DNA from: Lingula anatina
Lineage: Eukaryota; Brachiopoda; Lingulata; Lingulida; Lingulidae
Length of the DNA: 64,000 nucleotides
NCBI RefSeq assembly: GCF_001039355.2
Contig: NW_019773514.1
Span: 70,593 to 134,592, forward strand
Direction of reading: 5' to 3'
A program made the translations under genes and the position numbers. The notes below the pieces were generated by a model. That model searched no databases. It was not told the DNA's origin and saw only the letters and a list, made by a program, of their open reading frames with translations. Positions 10,584 through 24,139 of the stretch are shown piece after piece; position 1 is the first letter of the stretch; every line of letters begins with the position of its first letter.

Positions 10584-11617
10584 TACTTATATTATTTCAA
10601 AAGTTGGACTAAATCATCAATAATGTACATTAATACAAGGACATGATGTGCAGAGTTTTAAACACGCTCCGTTTGAATTTATTTGTATGATGAAAATAAA
10701 TTAACAACCTAGGAGCTCAATATTTGGTACATGGATATTTTTATGATACAGTTTTATGCCACGGTTTCTTCACTGTTTTCTAATGGTTGCAAAGATTGTG
10801 CCGTCTTGCATTAGCCCACCTGGGTAAGGATACTGCTTATTTACATGAAAAGGACCAATTTTTGTCTAAATGTGTGAAAACCGAAGGAGGCAGCACGCAT
10901 TCAAAGAGATTGATCAAAAGAATCTTCTCAAAGATATTTTTAGGTGGCATTCAAACTTGTCAACTCTAGAAATAATGCGCAAATTGTCTCCTTAACAAAG
11001 ATGCAATTTTTTAATCATTCTGTAATTGTGAAATTATTTTATAAATTTCCTATTTAAAACTGATAACCTACCTTTGCTTCTGATACGGCTTAAAACGAAC
11101 TTTTTTCTAGTAGTTTTGAAATTCCAAAGCCCATACACATACATATATATAAGAATAAAAAATGTTGATATTCTTTATTTTCGTTTTTTATTATTTATTT
11201 ATTTATTTATTTATTTACTCTTGCATCAAACTTTAAATCATTGCAGGCAGGCATTCGTGAAGATTTATACACTTGATTTTAACCATAAATAAAAAAAAGA
11301 AAAAAAATACACTGAAGTATGAAAAACGATGTAATAAATGCACCTCTGATAAAGGCGTAACAATTAAAGTGCACTTCAAAATTCATATTGCACTCGCATG
11401 AAAGTTTTCCCGTTTGTAAGGACGCAATATGATTGGCATTATGAATCGTAGCAAACCTCGATAGGTTTAGGGGAAAGTTTCCTTATCTTATGCTTGGCTG
11501 CATGCTAATAACACAACCTTAACACTTCAGAGGTGTTTATTATTTTTCACCCAAAGAATAAATGGGCGTTAAACCCTGAAACATTTGTTTATTGTACTGT
11601 AAAGAAACATTTCTCTT
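10584..11617. repeat. First copy of a 1034-bp contig-overlap duplication
   Basis: This block repeats at 11619-12652 (offset 1035) with no difference that I could find, separated by a single n at 11618. It contains a (TTTA)n tract at about 11190-11217. It has no gene. It is most simply the same genomic sequence present at the ends of two unmerged contigs. Confidence 0.9.
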
Positions 11618-11618
11618 N

Positions 11619-12652
11619 TACTTATATTATTTCAAAAGTTGGACTAAATCATCAATAATGTACATTAATACAAGGACATGATGTGCAGAGTTTTAAACAC
11701 GCTCCGTTTGAATTTATTTGTATGATGAAAATAAATTAACAACCTAGGAGCTCAATATTTGGTACATGGATATTTTTATGATACAGTTTTATGCCACGGT
11801 TTCTTCACTGTTTTCTAATGGTTGCAAAGATTGTGCCGTCTTGCATTAGCCCACCTGGGTAAGGATACTGCTTATTTACATGAAAAGGACCAATTTTTGT
11901 CTAAATGTGTGAAAACCGAAGGAGGCAGCACGCATTCAAAGAGATTGATCAAAAGAATCTTCTCAAAGATATTTTTAGGTGGCATTCAAACTTGTCAACT
12001 CTAGAAATAATGCGCAAATTGTCTCCTTAACAAAGATGCAATTTTTTAATCATTCTGTAATTGTGAAATTATTTTATAAATTTCCTATTTAAAACTGATA
12101 ACCTACCTTTGCTTCTGATACGGCTTAAAACGAACTTTTTTCTAGTAGTTTTGAAATTCCAAAGCCCATACACATACATATATATAAGAATAAAAAATGT
12201 TGATATTCTTTATTTTCGTTTTTTATTATTTATTTATTTATTTATTTATTTACTCTTGCATCAAACTTTAAATCATTGCAGGCAGGCATTCGTGAAGATT
12301 TATACACTTGATTTTAACCATAAATAAAAAAAAGAAAAAAAATACACTGAAGTATGAAAAACGATGTAATAAATGCACCTCTGATAAAGGCGTAACAATT
12401 AAAGTGCACTTCAAAATTCATATTGCACTCGCATGAAAGTTTTCCCGTTTGTAAGGACGCAATATGATTGGCATTATGAATCGTAGCAAACCTCGATAGG
12501 TTTAGGGGAAAGTTTCCTTATCTTATGCTTGGCTGCATGCTAATAACACAACCTTAACACTTCAGAGGTGTTTATTATTTTTCACCCAAAGAATAAATGG
12601 GCGTTAAACCCTGAAACATTTGTTTATTGTACTGTAAAGAAACATTTCTCTT
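11619..12652. repeat. Second copy of the 1034-bp duplication
   Basis: Same sequence as 10584-11617, starting directly after the n at 11618 and ending where unique sequence resumes. An assembly artefact is much more likely than a real tandem repeat. Confidence 0.9.
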
Positions 12653-13422
12653 GCGATGGCGTCAGGATTACAATTCTTTTGTTAACTAAAATTAGATTAA
12701 CATTCACAACACCAAGCGTAAAATTTAATAACCATAATTAATTTAATTCATAAGATTTATTTTTAAGCCAGTAATACGAGCATAACTGATAGGATCACTT
12801 TTGACCACTGTTACACGCACTCACACCTGGCCACAATAATGTGAATAAAACTGGAAATATAAACATGACATTTACTCCTGATTTGACAGAATATTGTCGA
12901 TCCTTTGATTTCATGACCTTTGAAAAACTCGATAGCCCTGCCAGACTGTACATCCGTAAATAGTTTGTTTACTGATGAATAAACATGTCATTTTGGATGA
13001 GATGAGTGGTATAAAGAGTGCATAAGCCACTGGTCAGACAATCAGAGCACAATACATGTATATACTGTCAGCTGAATCTGGTGAAAATTGTGCATTGATG
13101 TTTTCATCGTTTTATGGTCGTTATAGCCGTACTCTAGCGTATATGCTCACTGGATATTATGAGCAGTAGAGGACATTAGAGTAAGAACTAACACTGGTAG
13201 ACTTTATTTAGAATATCGCAGATAGGGGGCGAATAAGTTTCCAATTTAGAATGGGACAGGTGCCTGACTTGGGACATAATTTTGATTTGGGAAATGAAGG
13301 GAGATAGGGATCCGGGATGTTGTAGACATGTACAATTAGCGACCCCCTGTGATAAAAAGTTTTGTTGTGTTCTCCGCGCGTTTATTTTATAAAAATCTCC
13401 TTCAGATTTTAGAAATTAAAAA

Positions 13423-13453
<31 letters not shown>

Positions 13454-14236
13454 GAACGTATACTAACATTAATTCTAGGTGGCACGCTTTCAATCCAATA
13501 TGGATACTTCTATTTTATTGTAAAGTATTTTACACAGGACTGTGCGTTGTTACAAATGTTTATTTTAAATAGAAATCATTTTAAGAAATGAAATATATAA
13601 TCCATAAAGCCTATGAACACACATATATAACAATACCAATATTCCCCTGAATTCTGCAGCAAGTAACTGCCCAACCGAAAAACAGAAACAAACGCCACAG
13701 CGGGCATTGAAAACGTGCAAACTGTTTGTCCAAATTAAAAGTAACTCGCTGGCTTGTAAAAAATGACGCAACAGGTCACGCGCGAGGGGGCAAAGGCCAG
13801 AAGAGAAATGGCGAATCTCAAGGATTGATTTTATTGATTTGTTTACTGCAGCGAGCCTTGGCACTGTTGCATCACTGAAGTGATATAACAATTTCTTGCT
13901 TTACTGGCAGTTAACATATGCTGTTGCTTCAGTTAACAATTGAGTTTATTAACAATTGCTAATCTGATAATGTCAAGGTCTGAAGTTTAGACTGTGATTT
14001 TGATTAACTTCAGTTCAGTACAATCCACAACAGAAATGCATTATAATGAAGTTATAAGCGGTATCAAAATGAAACACTGGCCATATTTTTATGTTAAAAG
14101 ACAGGCGCGAGATAGCTTTGCAGTGGCCGACCGTTCATTCATCTTGGATCAGAGTGACCCTGGGGCCGACTGGGGCTATCACCTCCATGACCTGTGGTCA
14201 TCAGCACGGCCAGTTCATAAAAACCGAGCTATGGTG
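12653..14236. other. Intergenic, no gene seen
   Basis: AT-rich DNA with a (CA)n tract at 13428-13453. Open frames here are short, without domains or paired splice sites. Confidence 0.5.
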
Positions 14237-14332
14237 CCAGCAAACACAGAAAGTTATCATAACGTTCCCATAACGTTAATATAAAGGAAAAAACGATATG
14301 GTAACGTTATAGTAACGCTCTGTGATTGCTGG
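14237..14332. mobile_element. Short foldback MITE with TAACGTT motifs
   Basis: The 96-bp element begins CCAGCAAACACAG and ends CTGTGATTGCTGG, which are inverse copies. Internally each arm carries ATAACGTT repeats, so the whole folds on itself. It has no coding capacity. Confidence 0.65.
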
Positions 14333-15010
14333 GGTTGTGATAACGCCGACAGAACAGGCAGAGCCGCAGGAGTGAAGATATAGAATTACTGGAAATACAC
14401 ATAAGCAAGAAGCGATGGATATTGGCGTAAAGAATCTTCATTTTCACTGAAAATTGTGTCGATTTGACTAAAACTTGACTGATACAACCTGCAAAAATTA
14501 AAAAAAAAAAACTGCAAAAAGTGTGTTGAGTATTGTGTATGGTACACAAAGAAAAAAGGTCAAAGTCCAGGAAAGGCTGATTTTTTTTTATCAAAAGAAT
14601 TCAAATGTTCTGGAAGACCCAAAGTAGACTAGTACACTTCGTTCTTTCTTCTATTACTGTTCTAATGATTACAATAACGTATATCTAGTTTTACATAAAT
14701 TCACCAAAAACCTAGTTTCAAGGGGACTCGAGTCTTATAGTAAAAGCAAATTTAAATATAGTGAAGAGGGGTTAATAATGTTCCCTATGCCTTGAACAAA
14801 ATCACCCGTCATAATTTATAAATAACAGCGAGTGAGTCAAGTGAATTTCCCAATACTTTTTATCAGCTTTATTGTTGTCAAACTCGTGATAGATTCAAAA
14901 TTCATGGGAAAGATACGAAATGAGCAGCTACTTGGAAAGTGGCGCACTAGTGTCGACTGCACGTGATTAAAAACAATAGAATAAAGTAAGATCACAGCAA
15001 CTTGTAAGGT

Positions 15011-15128
15011 CGCATTCAGAACAGATGATCCGCGGATTTACTGATCAGCGGATTAAAAATGACCGATCCCTCTTAAAAGCAAGCCGCAGAGCTGTTAGTC
15101 TGCGGATCAACTTGTTTTAAATGTGCTC
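15011..15128. mobile_element. Foldback MITE, family with GATCCGCGG arms, copy 1
   Basis: The left arm ATTCAGAACAGATGATCCGC matches, inverted, the right arm ending near TTGTTTTAAATG (through GTTAGTCTGCGGATCAACTT). A second family member lies at 15811. Confidence 0.5.
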
Positions 15129-15810
15129 TAAGTGTTGAACTCAAGTATCTCATGGTCAGCTCTAAGAATCCATTAAACTGCTTTTGACTTCCTTGTTTGA
15201 ACTTCACGCTTATGGATGAATCATCCGATTACAATGTCGAAGAGAATAAATGTAAATGATTTATTTAAATCAATTAGGGAACTAAGATAAAGAATTGAGT
15301 ACGCCATTTACAGTGTCAAGCAAATATATTTATTTAAAGATTTGGACATGAAACAGTTGCTCATTAATCATCAATTAGTCAAAAACGTTACAAAATAGAA
15401 TGGCAGCATTTCGATAAAATGTTCAACTACATACACATTGAATTATTGTAATTATAGTTGAGTGTGCCGAAGGGGTTTTGATGTGATATCTATTCCATTA
15501 TTAATTCAGTCATGAATTCAGGATTTTGTTAATGTAGAGGTGGGGTCCGAGGATATTCCTTGCTTTGCAAACATATAATTGCAGATGAAGACAATTAACG
15601 ACAGCATGTCGGGGCAAAAAAAAAGAAAAAGAAAAAGAAATTAAGGGTTGGGGGAGAAGGGGTTACTTCCGCATTTAAGATGATGGGTGATCTACTGTGC
15701 TATCCCCTCGAACTCACTTTATCCTGGGTCCACAGCGGTAATTTACGATCGATTGTCTTACCCTACCAGCAGCCTATATCTAAGTGGCATCTCCCAGACG
15801 CCAGCTTAGG

Positions 15811-16110
15811 CAGCATTCAGAACAAATGATCCGCGAACTAACTGGTCTGCGGGTTAAATATGACCCTTCTTAAAAGCAATGCCGCATTGTTCCCTCCTGG
15901 TCTCCCCGCCTACCACACGTGCCAGGCCCGCAGGGGTCTTGACATTAAACGGTTTGAACCTCGGTTCCGAGGTTTAATTGCAAGCCCCCTGCAGGGATGG
16001 CTCGTGTAGAGACGGGGTGTCCATTTGGAGATTGGCGATATTGCTTTAAGAGGGACGGCCATATTTGACACGCAGATTTGTTAGTCCCCGAATCAGCTTG
16101 TTCTGACAAC
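15811..16110. mobile_element. Foldback MITE, same family, copy 2
   Basis: The left arm (15811-15890, starting GCATTCAGAACAAATGATCC) is repeated inverted at about 16030-16110. The centre is unrelated, GC-richer sequence of about 140 bp. It has no coding capacity. Confidence 0.5.
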
Positions 16111-17660
16111 CCCAAGTAGATATAGCTACGTGTGCGTGCCCTATTAGTGCCTGTCTTTTCAACATTTTCCGTGATATTGGTGTGGAGCAAGTTCGTATTG
16201 GGCACGCTCCGGGGTCTACGCAAATCAACAAAACAGACTATTTTCATATGCTGCTTTTTAGAAAAAAGACGCCTTAAAACACTTTGTTGTGCTTCGCTGT
16301 TTTTGTGTGTTGATCATTTGCTTATTTGCATTGGTTGTTCATTCTCTTTTGTGGTTTTGCTGTTTGCAAAACAAAACTCACACGAACAGGTAATAACGGC
16401 CGGGCACCAGGGGCCGAGCCTATTTTCAAGACAGTTCTTTTAATGAATTAAAACAGCTGGTATTTTTTAAACCTTAGTTCTTGGGCTTACCTGAGACCTC
16501 TGTCTCTTTGTTTGCAATAAAATCGTTTAAAGGGCAAATGTGTCAACAAACAATTTTTACAATTTCGTACAACTGTGTAACTTCTGGGCCAGTGATTTTG
16601 ATAACGCTTCATTTAGCATCCGTCGCGCGATACAGTATTGTCAGTTGGATCCTGTGAAAGGGAACCTCCGAAAGCGTGTATTGTCGTGCAGCCCCTGACG
16701 CTGGTGTGAAAAGACTCCTCGGAGGTCAGGTGCTCTCATGCAACACTGTGTAACTGTGTTCACTTGAATGACCCTCTTACACGGAGTATGCGTGATCACC
16801 TCCTCACCTCCTACCTCCATCGGGCACCTTTGGTTGTAGCTGTGCCTTCCCTGGGTTGTGGGGTTTTAGGACCTAAGGCATTAATAAGAAAATGTATTAA
16901 ACGATAACTACCCCAGGCGCAACATTACCCTTGTTTAAGCACGTTTGTGTAGGCTTGTTTATAAAATGATTAGGTCACTCTTATATAAGAGGAAAAAAGT
17001 TAAGGGATAAACGCATGTAAGCATCCATCGAGATTTTAATGTTAAGCTTAATTTCATCAATATCATCAAAAATTATCGGAAATTATCTGGCTCTCCTTTG
17101 ACGTGATAAAAACGAGAGTAAATTAGAAATTAGGGTATCGCCTTCAAATATGGGACCTGTGAGCAAATAAAAATTGCACGAATCCCTGGCTCCAATCAAA
17201 TACTTAAGGTGAATACAGATAAAGTCATGGGTGGAGTCTTTTATGATTGAAATAGTCCAATTTCCATCTTCTCTCTGTCAACATAAGAATACTGATCGCA
17301 GTCGCTTAATATCCAAATGAACAACTAATTTCTCCATTTTGGATAAGGTTGAAACAAAAATGAAGAATATGGTAAAGAAGAGAAAATTTTAAGAGATTCT
17401 GATATCTTATAAAATAGGTCTCCCGAGGCATATTGTTTCCGGCACTAGGCGCTTTTAAAGATGTAGACAGGTGGGGTGCCACTTGTTCTTTAAGATCTGC
17501 ACAAAAGAAAAGTCGCTGAACGTCAGAACAAATAACAAATACCTGTGAGATGCGGTGTATTAATAAAAGATAGCAGGGCTGACTGACACGACGTCCGGTC
17601 GCGCATGGAGGGTCGGGGTTAATCAGGCGCGTCACTGGGCGGAAACTCGTACAAGCTCTC
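16111..17660. other. Intergenic, no gene seen
   Basis: A 132-codon frame on the - strand at 17306-17704 has no recognisable domain and overlaps the promoter below. I do not call it a gene. Confidence 0.45.
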
Positions 17661-17662
17661 CA

Positions 17663-17686
17663 CCATATATGGCGAAGGCTATAAAA
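17663..17686 (+). promoter_or_regulatory. CArG box plus TATA box core promoter
   Basis: CCATATATGG at 17663-17672 is a perfect CArG box (CC, six A/T, GG), the SRF binding consensus. TATAAAA at 17680-17686, followed by GG, is a strong TATA box. A start site near 17710 would be expected. The nearest + strand coding candidate downstream is the small exon at 17974, the likely first exon of paralogue A. CArG boxes often mark muscle or serum-response genes; that reading is inference. Confidence 0.55.
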
Positions 17687-17973
17687 GGGCGCGCCTGAGG
17701 CCAAAGCCTGCAGTTGTCACACAAAATGGTAAACTGAACGCACTATTGCACAACGTTGTGAGACAAACCCGTTTTTTACCCCCGTATTCTGTTTGAGGAA
17801 AGATTTAAAAAAAGCTCTTATAATACCAAGGGATATCATTTTACAGACAAGAGGGCAAACAATCAGCAGAAGAAATACATGCACGTGTAACATCATTTTA
17901 CTGAACAGACCCCATTCAGGTAACGGAGCACTAGACAGAGAGTCAAAAATACAGATTTACAGCGACCTAAGGA

Positions 17974-18012
17974 ATGGAAAACAAAAAGAAAGCAAAGAAG
18001 AAGGGCATGAAG
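17974..18012 (+). CDS. Candidate first coding exon of paralogue A
   Basis: The ATG at 17974 has G at -3 and G at +4. It encodes M-E-N-K-K-K-A-K-K-K-G-M-K and stops at an AAG|GTAAAT donor in phase 0. Exon 2 of A (25820) also starts in phase 0. It lies 290 bases downstream of the TATA box. Two tiny upstream frames precede it, at 17726 (M-V-N-stop) and about 17879 (M-H-V-stop). The link to exon 2 spans a 7.8-kb intron and is not proven. Confidence 0.45.
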
Positions 18013-21000
18013 GTAAATAGTCCTCAGAACATTACATAATTAATAATCTTTAAAATCTAAAACAACCTAACCCCCAGGTATCTTTTTTAGTATTTATTGT
18101 TAAGCTGAAGATAAATAGCTGGATGTACTGTATTTATTGATATTTGTATGTATATATATTTGCATATATTCTCCTTTAAATATATATTCTGGAGAAGAAC
18201 TGAGAGACCTAAATGGTCTAGAGTTGAATGAACTATACTGATACCATATTTCGCTTACGGGGCGTATTCTCAGTTGATAAGTGTTACAGTTCAGCTAGGC
18301 AATATTGACCACTACCACACAAGCCAAATCTGGTCGGGGACCTTATAACTTCCAGGTAGTGGGTCATTCCCTTTCGCTGGTATTCTGTTAGACATCTTCC
18401 TCGGGCACAATCCCCTTTTTTTCACATTGTTCCCAGAGTTTTCCGACGTGCAAAATTGCGCTGGACAAAATATGAGCACTGTAATCGCTAAATGAAACGA
18501 TTCAGCGCATTGCGTACGTCAGATAACGATAGAAAAAGAAACGACAAAAAGGTGAGCAGCCTCCTCAGTGTTGCTTAGAGCAATGGGGTATTTTTTTTCT
18601 TTTTTGTCTCATTTTGAACAGGTAAGAGAATATAACGCTGTTTGTTATTACGTACCAACCACAAAGCAAACGATTAGAAAAATGTGATATCATATGAGTA
18701 AACAAGCGGAGAGTGCTAAATCATGTAAAGGACTAGCAGAACGGCTCATTTTCGGTTGTAAATAGCCAGGCACTACTGGTTTTGCAAAAGAATCTTAGAC
18801 CGAATTTGGATATAGATTTTTGAAAAAATATGCGGTGACTCAAGATAAGGTAGTATTAGTCTGTAAGATTTAAAAAAAAACATGAAAGAATCGAAAATAC
18901 TTTTACTTCCTTTATTTTCAATTTATGCAGTTCAACTTATACTTATTTAATTATAAATATAGGCATGTCGGCCATGCAGATTTTAGAATATTCCTGTAAA
19001 ATTGATTTATAAGCTTAATTTCTCATCCACCATTTCTGTTGCTGAAAGTAAAAAGAATCCAATAATTTATAGCAAAGATAAAATTTTTGCACTCTGAGAA
19101 AAATTAGCCAATTTTTTCGAAGCTATCCATATCAAAATATCACTGCATCTTTAATACTTTTCTTTTCTTAATCAGAATTTGCGACGAAAATCAGTTGCAA
19201 TCGCTTTTAGTTGTATCTCTGTACATGTATCTATCCTCTAGCTTGATCATTACTAAGTTTTCACACCTTAAGAGACGCTGTCTGGACTGCATACCAGACT
19301 ATGAAAAATTATAGCTTGACATAATCAGTTTAAAAAACAACTCATTTTATGAACATAGAAAGCAATTTAGGTCATAAATGCACGTATTAAAACATACTTT
19401 GACACGCAAAAACAGGATCATAAACTTTGCTTATCGGTGAATGTCCAACTACTGGTTTAAACTTCCCGGTATGACACGACTCGAACGTTCCGTAATCAAA
19501 CAGCTCTGATTAATCCTGATATCGATGGCCTTTCTCCTCTTATCGCGTCCTTGGCTTATACAAAAATGTTCAATTAATTTCCCGATGTGGAGCGACTCAA
19601 ACATTCTGAGTCTTTTTTCATTAAAATAAACAAATTACAAATTATCTTTGGCGAAGGTAAATCCATGTAAAATCAAGATACTGGTAGTTCCGGGCTGTGC
19701 CCAGATAAAGGCGTGGTAAAAGATGAAAAAAACAGGTGCGTCTAGCTTGATAAATCAGACAGCTTGCAGAGAAGGTTCATACCTAGAAGAGTATCTATAG
19801 TATATTTAGTGAAAATGCGAATCTAGGATACTGGGTCATAGCCGTAGGTATCTGAACCGTGTATCTAAATAATTAAATGTAACAAGTGGGGTACTTAGTG
19901 TTTGAATTATGAATGAGATGTCACGAAAAACATGATAATCCTGTTATAAAATTCGCTTATCTAATTATGAACGATGCCGTTTTAATGATATCGAGATAGT
20001 CTCCTCATAAACTTTCTTTAACTATACCAGAAAGGTCATACGTCTTGGTATCGCACCGTTTTGTCAGAATTTGCGTCTCAGCTTGGAAAATTTGACTTTG
20101 CCATGTTATCTGTTTGCCACACCTACGAACGTCAACGTAGGCGCTCCTTCCCTCATGTTTTCGCAGAAAGGTGATTGACCCCTTTGACTGACTGCACAAA
20201 TCACTGTTTTTTTTCCTCCAAAGGTGAACAGTAACTCAGCGATAGCAAAATAAACAAGCAAACCAACAAAGGATTTTAACGGGTGTGAAATGACGGTAAT
20301 TTATCTCGCCCAGTGGACGCTTGTCACCGATTATGATATTTTATTTATAGTTAGATATTGACGTTGACTAGCCCTGCATTTCACAAGGGAATAATGACCC
20401 GTTGATGAAGACATATATATAAATTATTGGGGAGATAGTATAAATTGCTCTCAATTGTGTCGACGTTGATAACGCGCAGTCAAACGCCCTTTTCTCAAAT
20501 GTCCTGCGAAGAGGCACTACACATAGTGCTCCTAAATTTAATCAAATCTGATCTAATTCATAATATTTTTAATTTTCTATGAAATAAGGAGTTGAATAAT
20601 ATGCATATGCCAAGTTATAGCCCTATGTCAGCAACCTGTGGTTCGTATATTTTCTGCCGTTTGGTCTGACCCTGCCTGTTTGTCTATGTATCTGTCTTTT
20701 CACCTTTCTTCTCTACCAGATGATACGATTTTTTGCCTTTTCTTCAAATTATTTTGCACTTTGGTATAATGTGACAGTGTCGAAAATACTCCACAAAAAA
20801 TAGTAATATGCAGGCATACTTGAGTTTGATGCATGTATCTATTCACCTTGGGTCTTTATATAAATGTGCCCCATCCCGCATTCAAACTGAAAATGACGTT
20901 CATACGTTTCTTCAATTCTTGTAATCCATCCAGCTTGAAGACTACTTACACGTGGATGAATTAAAATATTGAAAGAGGGCTGATTTTAATTTATATAATA

Positions 21001-21501
21001 ACATTATAAAGATTGACGAGTTGCCTTGGCAGCGGAAAAATATTATCAATCATTCAATGACAGCAATTTTAGGTAAGATCCCGTGGACGCATGTGATTAA
21101 GAGTTCATAGTAGTACCTGTCGATATACCTGTGTATCCATGGAGACAAAATACTATGGTTCGAGATTGACACATGAAAATCATATCTACATATGTGCCCT
21201 GTTCTGATCTTTTGCGAACAATTTCCTTTCCGAATCCGCACACGCAAAGCCGCTGGTAAATTCGTATGCACAGACACTATACAAAATGATTGAAAAAAAA
21301 AAATGACCTCTGCATAACGCTACTATGTGCCCTTAGTGCACTAGTGCCTCTATTGTTTGCTTTGTTTGGTCGTTCCTGTTGAAAAGAACTCGCCCTTGAA
21401 AAGACCCTGATCAGGTCGACCGAGAAACCCTCATTTCATGTAGGCTTAATAATACAGTGCAATGTTAGCAATACCTCACTCTGCTGCCCTTGCCTTCCTC
21501 A

Positions 21502-21564
<63 letters not shown>

Positions 21565-22317
21565 TTCTTTCTCTCCCAACAAGGTTACTGCATACCTATA
21601 CAGCCTATGGTTTTAGAGCGTCCAAGAAGAGGGGGGGGGAAGTACACATCCCATATGTAATAGAGAAGTGACTGTGCTATCAATAAGAGATCAGACATCA
21701 TCAAAAAGACATTTTTTTCTTTTTTATTTATTGGTTTTTCTTTCGTAAATTTTCCAACTTGAACGGCTGAATGATCGATCACCATGTTGAAAGTCACATT
21801 TTCATTATGCAACTGTTTATTCCGGGTTACTTGCTGTGCAAACATATGTACTATGACACCTGTTTTATTTAAATATAAACATAGGGTCTAACTCACTTGT
21901 CATGTCGATGTACCCAAATGGTATGACAAATCTAAACATCAATACATTTTCTTGGGGGGGGGGGGGGAATGGTCATTTGATATTACAAATGTGGTCATAT
22001 TCCGCCATTTTAAACATGCTGTGAACTGTTTTTATTACCTACTTAAGACATCTGTTCATCTTTTTATGAACAATGCCCCAGACAGCAAACGTAGATAGAT
22101 ATGCAGATGCGTAAATAAGTATATGATTGAGCATTTAGATAAATGGAAAAATAAATTGAGAAATAATTAAGTGGGTGAACAGCTATTCAAATAGATAAAA
22201 AAAAAGAGGAATAGCAAAATAAATAGTTAACCAAATGAGCATGTAAATATACATATAAATGTATATATGGATGAAACGGTACTACTTATAGAGCACATTT
22301 CAATAAAAATGTCTGGT

Positions 22318-23527
22318 CAACATAGGTACACGTATGGAAAATTTGAAATCATTTTTAAATTTAAAAATCGTCAGCGAGAAATTGTAGGTCAACGAATGAC
22401 CCCTTCGCCTGCGGCCAAAGCAGGCAAAAATGTTAATTATTGAATTTATCTTTAAATGTTTGCCGAAGCATTATTGAGTCATATGATATGGCCTAAGCAT
22501 ACAAAATACTAATTACTGCCCTTGAATCATCGTTCCGTCGTTTTCCTTAGAAGTAACAGTAATTTCGGTGACTAACTCTGTCCCTTGGAAATAAGGATCC
22601 TGGTAACAGCGCGTCCCATCCGCCATCAAAAGAATATGGACTTTAACGGAACGACCTTTACACATTCACATCTGTCATCCGAGCATACTGTGCGTCTATG
22701 ATTCTGTTGTTATTTTGATAGCACTAGTTATCTTTATTTATTTACTCATTTCACATCTTATTATCTATTTTAAAAACACATTTCGCAATAGAATTTAAAA
22801 AATAACACTGTAGTTAAGCGCCGATTAGACCGCACTTGTTAAGGAGTGTCAGTGACCCAAGGTTGCGGGTAACCCAATAAGGAATAGTATTACGCCCCTT
22901 GCTTAACGTACTCTTCCGCATACATATCTGACGTGAACGATGGTATCGCGTTGATTTCCAGTGATACCGCAAGCTATTTATAAAACCGGCACATTTAAAT
23001 AAACGTATAGCTGGTAGGAGATAACTTCAGCGCTTGTCAAGGTCAGACGAAGAACAGGGCCTGCATTAAGAATCAGAGACAATAGACGCATAAAGAAAAG
23101 ACACGAAGACAAGTTTGATAAACCAATTTAAGAGAATTTTAAGTTATTTGCATTTCACAGGAGTTCAGAAAAATATTTTTCTAATTTTTTAAAGATCGTT
23201 TTAAAATACCAATGGGACAGGTGGCTCTCCACCAGATGAAAGAGGTAAGGACTAACAAATGATTTCTTTAAATTGTTCTGTCTTCTTGGTGAACGGCCAA
23301 TAATGCGTTGTTGATATAGATATTTTGCATAGAGTTGGGGATATTTTGGCCGAAAACGAGAGATAGTCGGTGAAAATTGCGGGAACTTCTGTGGTGTATA
23401 AGTAGAAGATCGTAAGCTTCTCCATTTTTGCCTGATTTGACCGCAGGCGAAGGGGTCATTCGTTGACCTACAATTTCTCGTTGACGATTTAAATGATTTA
23501 AAATTTTCCATACGTTTACCTATGTTG
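22318..23527. mobile_element. 1.2-kb element with ~105-bp terminal inverted repeats
   Basis: The left repeat 22318-22432 (starting CAACATAGGTACACGTATGG) matches the inverse of 23423-23527 (ending ACCTATGTTG) with a few mismatches and small gaps. Both arms include AAATTGTAGGTCAACGAATG and CCCCTTCGCCTGCGG. The interior has no transposase-like frame; a 118-codon - strand frame at 23155-23511 overlaps the right arm and looks fortuitous. No clear target-site duplication is seen. Confidence 0.7.
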
Positions 23528-23906
23528 CATCATACTACAGATAATTTTTCCATATAAATTCCTGCCCTTAATTTGCCTTAAGGGTTTTCTTTTCTTCGTC
23601 TCGTCTGCCTTTTTTTCAATAGGCCAGCATCAAAGCTTGGAAAAAGGCCCTAAATCGACAAAGTATATGTAGGTGCGTTTTAACGTGATACGGGCCATGT
23701 TTCAAAAATGACTCAGGTTGCTTGAGTTGACAGCTTTTCTTCACTTTTAGTACCGATATTTTAGTTCTTATCAAGTCAGGATAAATATGTAGAGGCCTAC
23801 CAGAACCTAATGGCGTTCATTCTACGTAACAGCGGTAGTCACTTCTAACATTTGGTAACACAGGCCTAAAATCACCATTTACGTGGCACACTATTGCTAT
23901 TAGTGA

Positions 23907-24139
23907 GTCCACTTGGGCTCTATTCCCATAGATTTTAGATCGATCTATCCCCGCGGGGAGTCTCACTAGACTACTTTCAGATAATCCGACTTAAATGCCC
24001 GTCCCGCCTAATACAAGCTTTAAGGGGGTAATTAACTTTCGTGTCCGCCCGGCTGACAGCTATTTAGCGTGAACCCCCAGGGAGTTAGGTCGATCTAAAG
24101 TAGGTCGATCTAATCTATGGAAATGGGGTGCAAGAAGAC
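23907..24139. mobile_element. Foldback MITE with AGATCGATCTA arms
   Basis: The left arm (CCATAGATTTTAGATCGATC) pairs with the right arm (GGTCGATCTAATCTATGG), and outer segments continue the inverted match. The contig beginning at 28121 starts inside this element, so its right half is present again at 28121-28268. A repeat is a natural place for an assembler to break. Confidence 0.6.

Noticed and set aside
17306-17704. A 132-codon frame on the - strand
   Set aside because: It has no domain or signal peptide, no splice or poly(A) support, and overlaps the CArG-TATA promoter.
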